DNA of 56,405 nt from positions 1 to 56,405 of the forward strand of contig NZ_SCFM01000045.1 in NCBI RefSeq assembly GCF_004138295.1. Reading direction: 5' to 3'. The translations under genes were made by a program, and so were the position numbers. A model generated the notes under the pieces. The model worked only from the letters and a program-made list of their open reading frames with translations, was not told where the DNA came from and did not search any database. Origin of the DNA: Ectobacillus funiculus. Lineage in GTDB: Bacteria; Bacillota; Bacilli; Bacillales; Bacillaceae_G. Each line of letters begins with the position of its first letter. Within the stretch, counting starts at the first letter, position 1. Of this stretch, positions 8,087 to 16,336 are shown one piece after another.

Positions 8087-9073
8087 ATGACAGTGGTACA
8101 GGAGAAACTAGATGAATATAAGCATATATATGAACAATTGAAAGAAAAGCTAAGATGGAAGATTAATGATAAACGCACATTAATGATTGTTGCGTCTATG
8201 TATGTTGTAAATGATAAGCCGTTTCACTTCCCGCAGTTTTTCGAGCTGAGTCAATATGTGAAAGCGCAGGCTGGTTTCTTCTCACCGCTGAAATCGTATT
8301 CACGTTTTACAATAGCAGCTATGCTTGATGTACGTTTTGAGCAGCCGATTGAAGCATTTCATAGACTGCTAGAACTGTATGACAAGCTTGTAGCTGGCGG
8401 CTTTTCGAGAGGAATCTTCACTTATATTGCAGCGGCAGCAATGTTGTCTAATCGAGAGGAGTATGGGGAGATTCTTACACGGTCGTTAACTATATATAAA
8501 GGAATGAAGGCAAAGCATAAGTTTCTAACATCAAGCAGTGACTATCCATTGGCGGTGCTTCTCGGAAAGCATGAGGAACCTGTAGAGCTCCTGCTTGAAC
8601 GGATGGAGGACTTCTATGAAAAGCTAAGTAGGGCAGGCTTTTCAAAGGGAAATGATTTGCAATTTCTAAGCCATATTCTCTCCTTGCATCGTGAAGTAGG
8701 GCAGGATATTTTGATTGGACGCTGCGCTGTATTACTGCAAGCCCTGAAGCAATCGGGGCAGAAGGTAAAGAAGATGCATTATTCTACGATAGGCTTACTT
8801 GCGCTATTAGAGGACGGCACGGAGGTCATAGAAGAGGTTGGTAAAGCTATGGAGCATTTAAATCATGAAAAACGATTTAAAGCTTATCGAGATGTAAACT
8901 TCATGATGGCTGTAAACTTTCTTGTGAGTGATAAAATATCAGATTCACGTATGCTTGAAACAGGGTTATATACGGCAATTGAAGCCATTGTTCAAGCACA
9001 GCAGGCAGCGATGGTTTCGTATGTTGCTGTTATTTCCACAAGCTCTTCCGTTTCCTCCAGCGATGGACCGTAG
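8087..9073 (+). CDS. DUF4003-like protein of unknown function
   Basis: 328 aa, cytoplasmic, mostly helical, without signal peptide or membrane segments. The sequence resembles the DUF4003 family of Bacilli as I remember it. Repeated features are LLELYDKLVAGGFSRGIFTYIAAAAM and, later, EDFYEKLSRAGFSKGNDLQFLSHIL, which look like an internal duplication of a helical unit. The C-terminus is rich in small residues (VAVISTSSSVSSS). The start ATG follows GGGAGGGGATTACG. It lies 76 bases after the LacI-type gene in the same direction and could be co-transcribed; a strong terminator follows. No function is known to me. Confidence 0.6.
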   Translation: MTVVQEKLDEYKHIYEQLKEKLRWKINDKRTLMIVASMYVVNDKPFHFPQFFELSQYVKAQAGFFSPLKSYSRFTIAAMLDVRFEQPIEAFHRLLELYDKLVAGGFSRGIFTYIAAAAMLSNREEYGEILTRSLTIYKGMKAKHKFLTSSSDYPLAVLLGKHEEPVELLLERMEDFYEKLSRAGFSKGNDLQFLSHILSLHREVGQDILIGRCAVLLQALKQSGQKVKKMHYSTIGLLALLEDGTEVIEEVGKAMEHLNHEKRFKAYRDVNFMMAVNFLVSDKISDSRMLETGLYTAIEAIVQAQQAAMVSYVAVISTSSSVSSSDGP

Positions 9074-9093
9074 GAATTTTTTATATGAAAACA

Positions 9094-9124
9094 ACAAAAA
9101 GGAATCAGTTTGATTCCTTTTTGT
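9094..9124 (+). terminator. Terminator after the DUF4003-like gene
   Basis: Perfect 14-bp arms ACAAAAAGGAATCA and TGATTCCTTTTTGT around GTT. The A- and T-rich ends let it work on either strand. Confidence 0.85.
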
Positions 9125-9461
9125 ATTTAATAAGACAATATAATTTTGTGAACACTGTCTGGCTCTTATGATCCGTCTTCATATGCCATACAGGGAAGAA
9201 ACGCTTATCCTCTTTTCGTGGTGTAAGGTGTAACGGAAAAAATAAGTATAAATGCAAATAGTATTAGTGTACAATAAAAATATTGTCAGTGTATAATTTA
9301 ATGAAAACGGTATTTAAAAAATGTACAGTGTTTATTAGAATGGTTGAGAACGCCGCTAAGGAGCGGTAGCTGTTTATTCAGACATAGCATAAGGCTAACG
9401 GCCAGAGTGCAATCCCTTATAAAGAAAAGCTAAGGTATTCTGAAAAGCTGACCCAATCACT
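9125..9461. other. Long intergenic stretch before the licR leader
   Basis: No supportable gene. It holds a probable half operator at 9232-9241 (AACGGAAAAA, same as the right arm of the LicR-type palindromes at 12064 and 15873), preceded by a degenerate left arm near 9213-9219. A small hairpin CCGCT-AAGG-AGCGG lies near 9353-9366. The half site could be a weak regulator-binding site. Confidence 0.35.
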
Positions 9462-9476
9462 TTGAAAGCGTTGACA
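9462..9476 (+). promoter_or_regulatory. cre site (CcpA) at the licR promoter
   Basis: TTGAAAGCGTTGACA fits the cre consensus with one mismatch and ends on the -35 hexamer. Confidence 0.65.
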
Positions 9477-9499
9477 GTTTTTAAAATTCATGTTAATTT
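9471..9499 (+). promoter_or_regulatory. licR leader promoter
   Basis: -35 TTGACA, 17-base spacer, -10 TAATTT. Transcription would start near 9506, about 25 bases before the antiterminator element. Confidence 0.7.
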
Positions 9500-9530
9500 T
9501 TGAATGCAAAATGAACGTGAGGAAAACTTA

Positions 9531-9618
9531 GGATTGTTACTGGTTAAGCAGGCAAAACCTAAATTGCTGGAACAGTAGGACGGTTATTTTCTTACTTTCT
9601 AGTAATTTAGGTTTTTTA
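9531..9618 (+). promoter_or_regulatory. LicT/SacT-type ribonucleic antiterminator (RAT) and overlapping terminator
   Basis: 9531-9559 reads GGATTGTTACTG, five bases, then GCAGGCAAAACC. This is the classical RAT recognised by BglG/LicT-family antiterminators. The 3' part (AAACCTAAATT, 9555-9565) is also the left arm of a terminator whose right arm is AATTTAGGTTT (9604-9614) followed by a T-rich tract. The two structures exclude each other, as in bglP and licS leaders. The next gene is the LicR-like activator. No LicT-type protein is encoded in the window, so the binding protein must be elsewhere. Confidence 0.82.
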
Positions 9619-9720
9619 TTTGTAGATGGATGTAATTTTGAAGTCATGTTTATCTTTAGCAAAATAAGCTCTGAGCATAATATCAAAAGGAAAAATTATA
9701 TATCCAGGGAGAAGGTGATC

Positions 9721-11670
9721 ATGATGTGTAATTCCCGAATAGCTACGATTCTGCGTGAATTAGTAGCTGCGAAGTCTGCTTCATCCGTTGTGACAGGTGA
9801 ATACTTGGCAAACATAAATCGAGTTACCTCCCGGACTGCCAGAAATGATATGAAGGAATTGGATACATTGCTTTCTAAGCATGGTGCTGGGGTTAAATCA
9901 ATAAGAGGGACTGGCTATGAACTAGAGGTTTGGGATGACCAGGCTTTCCACAGGCTGCTACAAGAAATGTTCCGAGATGAATCAATGCAGCAAGGTGGGA
10001 TCCCAGACACACAGGAAGCGCGTGTTCAGTATCTCTTGCAGCGTTTGCTGCTTACAAATGAGTATATGAAGCTTGAAGATTTAGCAGATGAATTATACAT
10101 TAGTAAATCGACTGTTCAAAATGATTTACGGGATGTAAAAAAGATCTTGCAGCAATACGGAATTATTTTAGAAAAGCGCCCCAATTATGGACTGAAACTA
10201 AAAGGGGAAGAAATTAAGCTCCGCTTTTGTATGTCGGAGTATATATTTAATCAGAAGGCAAGAGAGCTAAATAAGATTAATGAGCAGCTTTCTATTATTG
10301 CAAAAGAAGAAATAATAATAATCCGAAATATCATCCTAGGACAAATTAAAGAGTACGGAATCACACTCTCTGATGTAGCACTTAATAATCTTATTATTCA
10401 TATTGCAATTGCTTGTAAACGTATTAGAAGTAGTAATCATGTGTCTATCTATGGAAATGAGCTAGTTCACATTATTAAACAATATGAATATAAAGCAGCA
10501 TTAGAAATTGTTGAAGCCATTGAACAGAGCCTGCAAATATCGTTTCCGCAAACAGAGGTTGCGTATATTGCCATGCATTTGTTAGGGACAAAGCTAGTCA
10601 CCCATACAGACATGGATGAAGAAAACCTCCAAGTGTTAATGGACAAGGAAATCTATCCTCTTACACTCAAGGTTCTAGAGGGGATTGAGAGTAAATTAAA
10701 TTTAGGAATTAGGTATGATAAAGAGCTTATTTTCGGAATTAGTCTGCACCTAAAGCCAGCAATGAATCGATACCGATATGGAATGAATTTACGAAACCCT
10801 ATGCTTGCAGCGATAAAAACAAATTATCCACTCGCTTTTGAGGCAGCAATCCTTGCTGGAATGATTTTAGAAAAAGAATTAGAAATTAAAATAGATGAAA
10901 ATGAAATCGGTTATCTTGCCCTTCATATAGGGGCAGCTATAGAGCGGAAAAAGATGCTGCATCAGCCAAAGAGATGTATGATTGTCTGTGCTTCGGGTGT
11001 AGGAAGTGCCAAGCTCGTATACTATAAGCTGCAATCCAAGTTTGGTTCAAGGATGGAAATAGCAGGAACAACGGAATACTATAAGCTTCATCAGGTACCT
11101 ATGCATACACTTGATTTTATCATTAGTACGATTCCAATCTCCGACTCCTTGCCTATTCCAGTCATTGAAGTGAATACCATTCTAGATGGAAATGATATTC
11201 AAAAGATTGAACATACTATGCTAGATCATTCTAATGAAACACTGGAATACACAAGAGAAGAATTGGTGTTCCTTCAACAAAGGTTTGAAACAAAGGAAGA
11301 AGTGTTGCGGTTTTTAGGGGATAATCTCCAGAAGCAGGGGCTTGTTAAAGAGGGATTTATAGATTCTGTATTTCAAAGGGAAGCTATGTCACCTACTAGC
11401 TTTGGTAATTTAGTAGCTATCCCTCATCCTATTATGCCGGAGACAGATACTACCTTTTGGTCTATTTGTACGTTACAAAGACCTATATTGTGGAAGGACA
11501 AACAGGTCCAGTTTGTCTGTTTGTTAAGTGTAGAAAAAAACAGCACAACAGACCTGCAAAAAATGTATAATTTGCTAGGAAAGGTAGTAGAGGATCAGAG
11601 TTTGGTGCAGCAATTATTGAAATGTAAGAACTATAACGAATTTACTCGCGTGTTTTTAGGGAAAAGATAA
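9721..11670 (+). CDS. licR: LicR-like PRD-containing PTS-controlled activator
   Basis: 649 aa, close to B. subtilis LicR. Domains in order: two N-terminal helix-turn-helix units (about 1-85 and 95-170; LYISKSTVQNDLRDVKKIL), PRD1 (about 190-290) with His in NNLIIHIAIA and AMHLLGTK, PRD2 (about 300-400) with His in GISLHLKPAMNR and YLALHIGAAIER, an EIIB-like domain with Cys in MIVCASGVGSAKLV, and an EIIA-like domain with His in LVAIPHPIM. All expected phosphorylation residues are present. ATG 9721 follows AGGGAGAAGGTGATC; the frame is open further upstream but with no ribosome binding site. Expected role: PTS-regulated activator of the downstream lic genes, probably through the palindromes at 12064 and 15873. 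It is itself behind a RAT/terminator and a cre site. Confidence 0.88.
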   Translation: MMCNSRIATILRELVAAKSASSVVTGEYLANINRVTSRTARNDMKELDTLLSKHGAGVKSIRGTGYELEVWDDQAFHRLLQEMFRDESMQQGGIPDTQEARVQYLLQRLLLTNEYMKLEDLADELYISKSTVQNDLRDVKKILQQYGIILEKRPNYGLKLKGEEIKLRFCMSEYIFNQKARELNKINEQLSIIAKEEIIIIRNIILGQIKEYGITLSDVALNNLIIHIAIACKRIRSSNHVSIYGNELVHIIKQYEYKAALEIVEAIEQSLQISFPQTEVAYIAMHLLGTKLVTHTDMDEENLQVLMDKEIYPLTLKVLEGIESKLNLGIRYDKELIFGISLHLKPAMNRYRYGMNLRNPMLAAIKTNYPLAFEAAILAGMILEKELEIKIDENEIGYLALHIGAAIERKKMLHQPKRCMIVCASGVGSAKLVYYKLQSKFGSRMEIAGTTEYYKLHQVPMHTLDFIISTIPISDSLPIPVIEVNTILDGNDIQKIEHTMLDHSNETLEYTREELVFLQQRFETKEEVLRFLGDNLQKQGLVKEGFIDSVFQREAMSPTSFGNLVAIPHPIMPETDTTFWSICTLQRPILWKDKQVQFVCLLSVEKNSTTDLQKMYNLLGKVVEDQSLVQQLLKCKNYNEFTRVFLGKR

Positions 11671-11770
11671 TAGTTATGGAATATTCCTCTGTTATGAACG
11701 ATTGTAGCGGGGGATTTTTTTATTGCGGAGAGTTATGTGACCCAGCCTTCTTCTACAAAGAATATTCTTT

Positions 11771-11905
11771 TGCACTTCAAGAAAGTATAAATTCCTAGCT
11801 AGAAGTTCATTCGACGTAGTGGGGAATTTTAGGAATAAAGTATAAGTGCAACTAAGCCTCTGTCTTCGCCCAAGAGCAGGGCTCGCCAATCGGCGAGTTT
11901 TCTTA
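11771..11905 (+). repeat. Dispersed terminator-associated repeat, copy 3
   Basis: Full-length copy starting GCACTTCAAGAAAGTATAAA, ending GGCGAGTTTTCTTA. The outer stem uses ACTT/AAGT in place of ACTGT/ACAGT. A small palindrome (AAAGAATATTCTTT) lies directly before it. The rest of 11671-12060 holds no gene that I can support. Confidence 0.85.
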
Positions 11906-12063
11906 TCAATCCGAGGACTGCTTATAGTGACGAAGGGTAAGTGGGGGAGTTGTACTTCCATGTTTCCAGGGATAGATAGGGCATCAGTGCTTATACAGTG
12001 AACAGTTTTATAGTTCTAGTTAGTACCATTTAACCTAATAAATAGTCTAAAGATTCTATTATC

Positions 12064-12087
12064 TTTTTCCGTTGTGTAACGGAAAAA
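12064..12087. promoter_or_regulatory. LicR-type operator palindrome, site 1
   Basis: Perfect arms TTTTTCCGTT and AACGGAAAAA separated by GTGT, upstream of the first EIIB gene. The same palindrome recurs before the second EIIB gene. Binding by the LicR-like protein is inferred from co-location. Confidence 0.7.
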
Positions 12088-12099
12088 GGTTATGTGTAG

Positions 12100-12115
12100 T
12101 TGAAATCGCTTTCAA
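12100..12115. promoter_or_regulatory. cre site (CcpA), perfect
   Basis: TTGAAATCGCTTTCAA; the reverse complement fits every position of the cre consensus. It lies between the LicR palindrome and the EIIB start, near the expected promoter (TATAAA at 12121). Confidence 0.75.
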
Positions 12116-12134
12116 GTTAATATAAAGACACGAA

Positions 12135-12149
12135 AAGGAAACGCTTTCA
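12135..12149 (+). promoter_or_regulatory. Second cre site (CcpA)
   Basis: AAGGAAACGCTTTCA fits the cre consensus with one mismatch, 45 bases before the EIIB start codon. Confidence 0.6.
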
Positions 12150-12193
12150 TGCATGATTACAAAAAGTAGAATATAGCCAAGGAGGAATTTTAC

Positions 12194-12499
12194 ATGAATA
12201 TTTTATTATGCTGCGCTGCAGGAATGTCTACAAGTTTACTAGTTACAAAAATGGAGAAAAGTGCACAAGAGCAAGGTAAAGAGTATAAGATCTGGGCTGT
12301 TTCAGGTGACTCTGTACGAAATCATGTTGATCAAGCAGACATTTTGTTGTTAGGCCCACAAGTACGCTATATGCTTCCTCAATTAAAAAAATTAGGAGAA
12401 GAGAAAAGTATTCCGGTTGATGTGATTAACTCAGTTCACTATGGAACTTGTAACGGTGCAGAGGTAGTGAAATTTGCAGAACAATTAGTTTCTAAATAG
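12194..12499 (+). CDS. licB: PTS EIIB, lactose/cellobiose family
   Basis: 101-aa cytoplasmic phosphocarrier that passes phosphate from EIIA to the incoming beta-glucoside. [16 protein letters not shown] contains the active-site Cys; by alignment with LicB from memory it is Cys7, the second of two adjacent cysteines. [11 protein letters not shown] is typical of the family. The start follows CAAGGAGGAATTTTAC. It is the first gene of the licBCAH-like operon and lies downstream of the LicR palindrome and two cre sites. The likely substrates are oligomeric beta-glucosides or cellobiose; diacetylchitobiose is an alternative. Confidence 0.92.
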   Translation: MNILLCCAAGMSTSLLVTKMEKSAQEQGKEYKIWAVSGDSVRNHVDQADILLLGPQVRYMLPQLKKLGEEKSIPVDVINSVHYGTCNGAEVVKFAEQLVSK

Positions 12500-12512
12500 G
12501 AGCGTGAATGCT

Positions 12513-13847
12513 GTGAGCAAATTTACAGATGTATTAGAAAATAAGGTTATGCCAATCGCTGGTCGTATCGCAGGGCAACGTCATTTACAAGCCCTGCGCG
12601 ATGGAATCGTACTCTCTATGCCCCTTATCATCATCGGTTCTGTTTTCTTAATTCTGGCGAACTTGCCGATACCAGGCTATAACGAATTTATGGCAGGAAT
12701 ATTTGGAGATCAATGGGCAACGAAGCTTTCATATCCTGTAGGAGCAACATTCGACATTATGGCGCTTATTGCCGCATTTGGGATTGCCTATCGATTAGCT
12801 GAAAAATATGGAGTAGACGCACTATCAGCAGGAGCTATTTCTGTTGCTGCTTTCTTACTGGCAACGCCGTACAAAGTATCCTTCCTTGCAGAGGGAGCAA
12901 AGGAAGCTATTTTGGTAGATGGTGGAATTCCTACTGCTTTAATGGGAAGTAAAGGATTATTCGTTGCAATGCTTATCGCAATGCTTTCTACTGAAATTTA
13001 TCGTTGGATTATTCAAAAGGATATCATCATTAAAATGCCAGATGGAGTACCGCCATCTGTAGGAAAATCATTTGCCGCACTCATTCCTGGATTTGCAGTT
13101 ATTACATTGATTTGGGTACTACGTTTACTTGTTGAACAAACAGATTTTCAAAGCTTACACAATATTATCGGAGAAGTATTAGGAAAGCCGCTTGGTATCC
13201 TAGGTGGAACATTAGGTGGAAGTATTGTCGCTGAGCTAGTTGTTGTATTGTTATGGTCTTGCGGCTTGCACGGATCTAACATTGTAAGTGGTGTAATGGC
13301 ACCGATTTGGTATGGCGCAATGGATGAAAACCGTTTAGCCTTCCAAAATCATGAGGCATTACCGAATATTGTAACACAGCAATTTTTTGATAACTTTATT
13401 AACATTGGTGGAAGCGGTGCTACTTTGGCGCTTGTAGTAGCTATGGTTCTACGTTCTAGAAGTACGCAAGGAAAGCAATTAGGAAAATTAGCAATTGGAC
13501 CCGCTATTTTTAATATCAATGAACCGATTATCTTTGGTATGCCGATTGTTATGAACCCTATGCTGATTATCCCGTTCGTCTTAACACCAATTCTTACAGT
13601 AATCGCAACATATATTGGAATGTCAACGGGCTTAGTTGCTAAAACAGCGGGAATTGCAGTGCCTTGGACAATGCCGCCGCTTCTATCAGGATATTTAGCT
13701 ACAGGCGGGAAAATTTCCGGGGCTGTGATGCAGCTGGTAAATATCGCGATTGCGTTTTGTATGTACTATCCATTCTTCAAAATGTGGGATAAGAAGAATT
13801 TCGTTGAAGAAGGCGGAAGTGATGCAACAGGTAATAAGATTGCATAA
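12513..13847 (+). CDS. licC: PTS EIIC, lactose/cellobiose family permease
   Basis: 444-aa membrane channel of the beta-glucoside PTS, with about ten hydrophobic segments. Motifs include GQRHLQALRDGIVLSMPLII at residues 22-41, SCGLHGSNIVSG, and NINEPIIFGMPIVMNPMLI (glucoside-binding region) around residue 335. I chose GTG 12513, which has AGGAG ten bases upstream; the in-frame GTG at 12504 touches that ribosome binding site. It follows the EIIB gene by 13 bases. A 9-bp hairpin (13873-13896) separates it from the EIIA gene. It is the only EIIC in the window and so must serve both EIIB-EIIA pairs, if both are used. Confidence 0.92.
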   Translation: MSKFTDVLENKVMPIAGRIAGQRHLQALRDGIVLSMPLIIIGSVFLILANLPIPGYNEFMAGIFGDQWATKLSYPVGATFDIMALIAAFGIAYRLAEKYGVDALSAGAISVAAFLLATPYKVSFLAEGAKEAILVDGGIPTALMGSKGLFVAMLIAMLSTEIYRWIIQKDIIIKMPDGVPPSVGKSFAALIPGFAVITLIWVLRLLVEQTDFQSLHNIIGEVLGKPLGILGGTLGGSIVAELVVVLLWSCGLHGSNIVSGVMAPIWYGAMDENRLAFQNHEALPNIVTQQFFDNFINIGGSGATLALVVAMVLRSRSTQGKQLGKLAIGPAIFNINEPIIFGMPIVMNPMLIIPFVLTPILTVIATYIGMSTGLVAKTAGIAVPWTMPPLLSGYLATGGKISGAVMQLVNIAIAFCMYYPFFKMWDKKNFVEEGGSDATGNKIA

Positions 13848-13872
13848 GCTCTTTTCAAACAATTTGTCTATA

Positions 13873-13896
13873 TCAGGCAGGAGACAACCTGCCTGA
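13873..13896 (+). promoter_or_regulatory. Intercistronic hairpin between EIIC and EIIA genes
   Basis: Arms TCAGGCAGG and CCTGCCTGA around AGACAA, without a T-tract. More likely an mRNA-stabilising or processing hairpin than a terminator. Confidence 0.5.
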
Positions 13897-13944
13897 CATA
13901 CATTTTATCTGTGTCAAATTGATTTCATAAAGGAGGAATATATC

Positions 13945-14274
13945 ATGAGCAACTTAGAAGAAGTGATTTTTCAAATCATCCTTCATGCCGGAAATGGAAG
14001 AAGCTCCTCAATGGAAGCTATCGCAGCGGCGAAACAGGGTAATTTTGCAGAAGCAAGAGAGAAGCTGAAGGAAGCTGGAGAGGAGCTCAATGGGGCTCAT
14101 CATTTCCAAACATCCTTAATTCAAGGGGAGATTCGCGGGGAGAAGACAGAAATTTCTCTTCTTATGATTCATGCGCAAGACCATTTAATGAATGCGATCA
14201 CAATGAAGGATCTAGCAACAGAGATGGTAGATATGTATGAGCTAATAAAGTTACCCCAAGGTGTCAGTGTTTGA
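13945..14274 (+). CDS. licA: PTS EIIA, lactose/cellobiose family
   Basis: 109-aa helical, probably trimeric phosphocarrier that takes phosphate from HPr to EIIB. The phosphorylation His is in [11 protein letters not shown] (His76 by family analogy). Other family features are AKQGNFAEAREKLKEAGEEL and [14 protein letters not shown]. The start follows AAAGGAGGAATATATC. It belongs to the same operon as the EIIB and EIIC genes. The second EIIA at 16337 is a close paralogue. Confidence 0.92.
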   Translation: MSNLEEVIFQIILHAGNGRSSSMEAIAAAKQGNFAEAREKLKEAGEELNGAHHFQTSLIQGEIRGEKTEISLLMIHAQDHLMNAITMKDLATEMVDMYELIKLPQGVSV

Positions 14275-14280
14275 GCAATT

Positions 14281-14357
14281 TAGCTATGAATGTAGACGAA
14301 GACGATTTGAGTAACATGTTTTCTCCGGGATGTGCTCATAGCTAGGGCTCTTCCCGG
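14281..14357 (+). other. Two interleaved inverted repeats between EIIA and GH4 genes
   Basis: Stem 1: TAGCTATGA (14281-14289) with TCATAGCTA (14337-14345). Stem 2: CCGGGA (14325-14330) with TCCCGG (14352-14357). The arms interleave, so the two stems are alternatives or form a pseudoknot-like fold in the operon mRNA. Function unknown. Confidence 0.35.
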
Positions 14358-14423
14358 TGTTATAACGCATAAACTGGTTGGAATCACTATATACATACCA
14401 CTTATTTAAAGAGGAGGATTACT

Positions 14424-15767
14424 ATGGAAAACAATACATTGAAACAAGGTATCAAAATTGTAACGATTGGTGGAGGATCAAGCTATACACCGGAATTAGT
14501 AGAAGGTTTTATTAAACGCTATGAGGAACTGCCTGTACGTGAATTATGGTTAGTAGACGTAGAAGAAGGAAAAGAAAAGTTAGAAATTGTAGGAAACCTT
14601 GCTAAGCGTATGATTGAAAAAGCAGGTCTAGATATCGAGGTACATTTAACGTTAAATCGAAGAGAGGCCTTGCCTAATGCAGACTTTGTTACAACTCAGT
14701 TTCGTGTAGGATTACTTGATGCTCGTGCGAAGGATGAAAGAATTCCTTTAAGCCATGGAGTATTAGGACAAGAGACAAATGGTCCAGGTGGACTATTTAA
14801 AGGATTACGCACAATTCCAGTTATCTTGGATATTGTAAAGGATATTAAGGAATTATGTCCAAATGCTTGGTTAATTAACTTCACAAACCCGGCTGGTATG
14901 GTAACAGAGGCTGTTCTTCGTTATACAGATCATAGGAAAATCGTTGGTTTATGTAATGTTCCGATTGGAATTGAAATGGGGATTGCAAAGCTGCTAGATG
15001 TGGAGCATTCCCGCATTCGTATTGATTTCGCCGGTCTAAACCATATGGTATACGGATTAGATGTGTATGTAGATGGAGTAAGTGTAAAAGATAAAGTGAT
15101 TGAAATGCTATCAAATCCAGAAAACAGCAGCTTTGTTAAAAATGTAGAAGGACAAGGATGGGAACCGGAATTCATTCGAGCGCTCAACGCTTTAACTTGT
15201 CCATATCATTTGTACTACTACAAAAAAGATGAAATGCTTCAAAAAGAGCTGAAAAACTTTAAAGAGGGTACAACAAGAGCAGAAGTGGTCAAGCAGCTTG
15301 AGGATGAATTATTTGAGCTGTACAAAGATCCTAATTTGGCTGTGAAGCCGCCTCAATTAGAGCAACGCGGCGGGGCTTACTATAGCGATGCAGCTGTTCG
15401 TCTAATTTCTTCTATCTATAATGATAAACGTGATATTCAACCGGTTAATACGATTAATAACGGTGCGATTGCAAGCATTCCACATGACTCTGCTGTTGAG
15501 GTGAGCTGTGTAATTACAAAAGAAGGTCCAAAGCCAATCATTAGCGGAGATTTACCAGTTGCAGTCCGAGGACTCGTACAGCAAATCAAGTCCTTTGAAC
15601 GTGTAGCTGCCGAAGCAGCTGTAACAGGCAGCTATGATACAGCTTTACTTGCTATGACAATTAACCCGCTTGTTCCTTCCGATAAGGTTGGTAAAAAAAT
15701 CTTGGATGAAATGCTAGAAGCACATAAAGATTATTTACCACAATTTTTTGCAAAGGTTGAAGCATAA
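14424..15767 (+). CDS. licH: 6-phospho-beta-glucosidase (GH4)
   Basis: 447-aa cytoplasmic hydrolase of phosphorylated beta-glucosides delivered by the PTS. GH4 enzymes use NAD and a divalent metal. The N-terminus has the Rossmann motif IVTIGGGSSYTPELVEG (residues 12-28). Further family motifs are GQETNGPGGLFKGLRT, INFTNPAGMVTEA, VGLCNVPIG (metal-binding Cys) and FAGLNHMVYG (metal-binding His). The start follows AGAGGAGGATTACT. The lic-type PTS context supports 6-phospho-beta-glucosidase over the alpha- or galactosidase members. A terminator follows and separates it from the second PTS gene set. Confidence 0.92.
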   Translation: MENNTLKQGIKIVTIGGGSSYTPELVEGFIKRYEELPVRELWLVDVEEGKEKLEIVGNLAKRMIEKAGLDIEVHLTLNRREALPNADFVTTQFRVGLLDARAKDERIPLSHGVLGQETNGPGGLFKGLRTIPVILDIVKDIKELCPNAWLINFTNPAGMVTEAVLRYTDHRKIVGLCNVPIGIEMGIAKLLDVEHSRIRIDFAGLNHMVYGLDVYVDGVSVKDKVIEMLSNPENSSFVKNVEGQGWEPEFIRALNALTCPYHLYYYKKDEMLQKELKNFKEGTTRAEVVKQLEDELFELYKDPNLAVKPPQLEQRGGAYYSDAAVRLISSIYNDKRDIQPVNTINNGAIASIPHDSAVEVSCVITKEGPKPIISGDLPVAVRGLVQQIKSFERVAAEAAVTGSYDTALLAMTINPLVPSDKVGKKILDEMLEAHKDYLPQFFAKVEA

Positions 15768-15772
15768 TAGAG

Positions 15773-15818
15773 AGGCTGGTTCCGGTACGAATCAAATTGT
15801 ACCAGGACCAGCCTTTTT
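15773..15818 (+). terminator. Terminator of the first PTS operon
   Basis: Long stem with arms AGGCTGGT and ACCAGCCT and an inner GGTAC/GTACC stem, then TTTTT. Repeat copy 4 starts a few bases later. Confidence 0.85.
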
Positions 15819-15823
15819 GTACC

Positions 15824-15857
15824 ACTGCAGGAAGGTATAAGTTTCCAGACAGTAGTT
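15824..15857 (+). repeat. Dispersed terminator-associated repeat, copy 4 (truncated)
   Basis: Only the head remains (ACTGCAGGAAGGTATAAG, then TTTCCAGACAGTAG). The right arm and later hairpins are missing. It sits directly after the operon terminator. Confidence 0.6.
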
Positions 15858-15872
15858 ATCTTGTATTTAAAC

Positions 15873-15892
15873 TTTCCGTTACATAACGGAAA
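15873..15892. promoter_or_regulatory. LicR-type operator palindrome, site 2
   Basis: Perfect arms TTTCCGTT and AACGGAAA separated by ACAT, upstream of the second EIIB gene. Matches site 1 at 12064. Confidence 0.7.
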
Positions 15893-15906
15893 AAGCATAT
15901 GTTTAA

Positions 15907-15925
15907 TTGTAAGCGTTTTTATAAT
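15907..15925 (+). promoter_or_regulatory. cre site overlapping the -10 of the second PTS operon
   Basis: TTGTAAGCGTTTTTA fits the cre consensus with one mismatch and overlaps TATAAT at 15920-15925. No good -35 is present at 17 bases, which fits an activator-dependent promoter. Confidence 0.55.
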
Positions 15926-15989
15926 AGAATGAAATCATCAAAAAAACACAATTTCATCTCAATTATTAAATAAATGGAGGAATCCTTAT

Positions 15990-16301
15990 ATGAATATTTT
16001 ATTATGTTGTGCAGCAGGAATGTCGACTAGCTTATTAGTAACGAAAATGGAGAAAAGTGCAGAAGCGCAAGGGAAGTCGTATAAAATCTGGGCAGTTCCA
16101 GGGGATGTAGTGAAAAATCATATTGATAGTGCTGACGTGTTATTGCTAGGTCCGCAAGTGCGTTTCTTGCTGCCACAGCTGAAACAGCTAGGGCAACAGA
16201 AGGGGGTTCCAGTTGATGTAATTAATCCTGTTCACTATGGAATGTGCAATGGGGAAGAAGTAGTGAAGGTTGCAGAGCAATTAACAGCTAAAATAGAATA
16301 A
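15990..16301 (+). CDS. Second PTS EIIB, lactose/cellobiose family
   Basis: 103-aa paralogue of the EIIB at 12194: [19 protein letters not shown] is identical, followed by the same GPQVRF-type motif and [14 protein letters not shown]. The probable phosphorylated Cys is retained. The start follows ATGGAGGAATCCTTAT. It begins a short operon (EIIB-EIIA-HPr) with its own LicR-type palindrome and cre site and no EIIC. It may form a second, differently tuned phosphorelay onto the same EIIC or onto one encoded elsewhere. It probably arose by local duplication of the first operon. Confidence 0.9.
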   Translation: MNILLCCAAGMSTSLLVTKMEKSAEAQGKSYKIWAVPGDVVKNHIDSADVLLLGPQVRFLLPQLKQLGQQKGVPVDVINPVHYGMCNGEEVVKVAEQLTAKIE

Positions 16302-16336
16302 GCGAGTTTGCTCATAGTTCAAAGGAGGAAAAGGTT

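Noticed and set aside
11692-11961. Minus-strand reading frame with a peptide (KKTRRLASPALGRRQRLSCT) also seen at 36919-37257 and 55696-55980
   Set aside because: All three run antisense through copies of the dispersed repeat. The shared peptide is explained by the repeat sequence, there is no ribosome binding site, and the frame is broken in the other copies.
12504-12512. GTG 12504 as start of the EIIC gene
   Set aside because: It lies one base after the AGGAG ribosome binding site, too close; GTG 12513 is correctly spaced.
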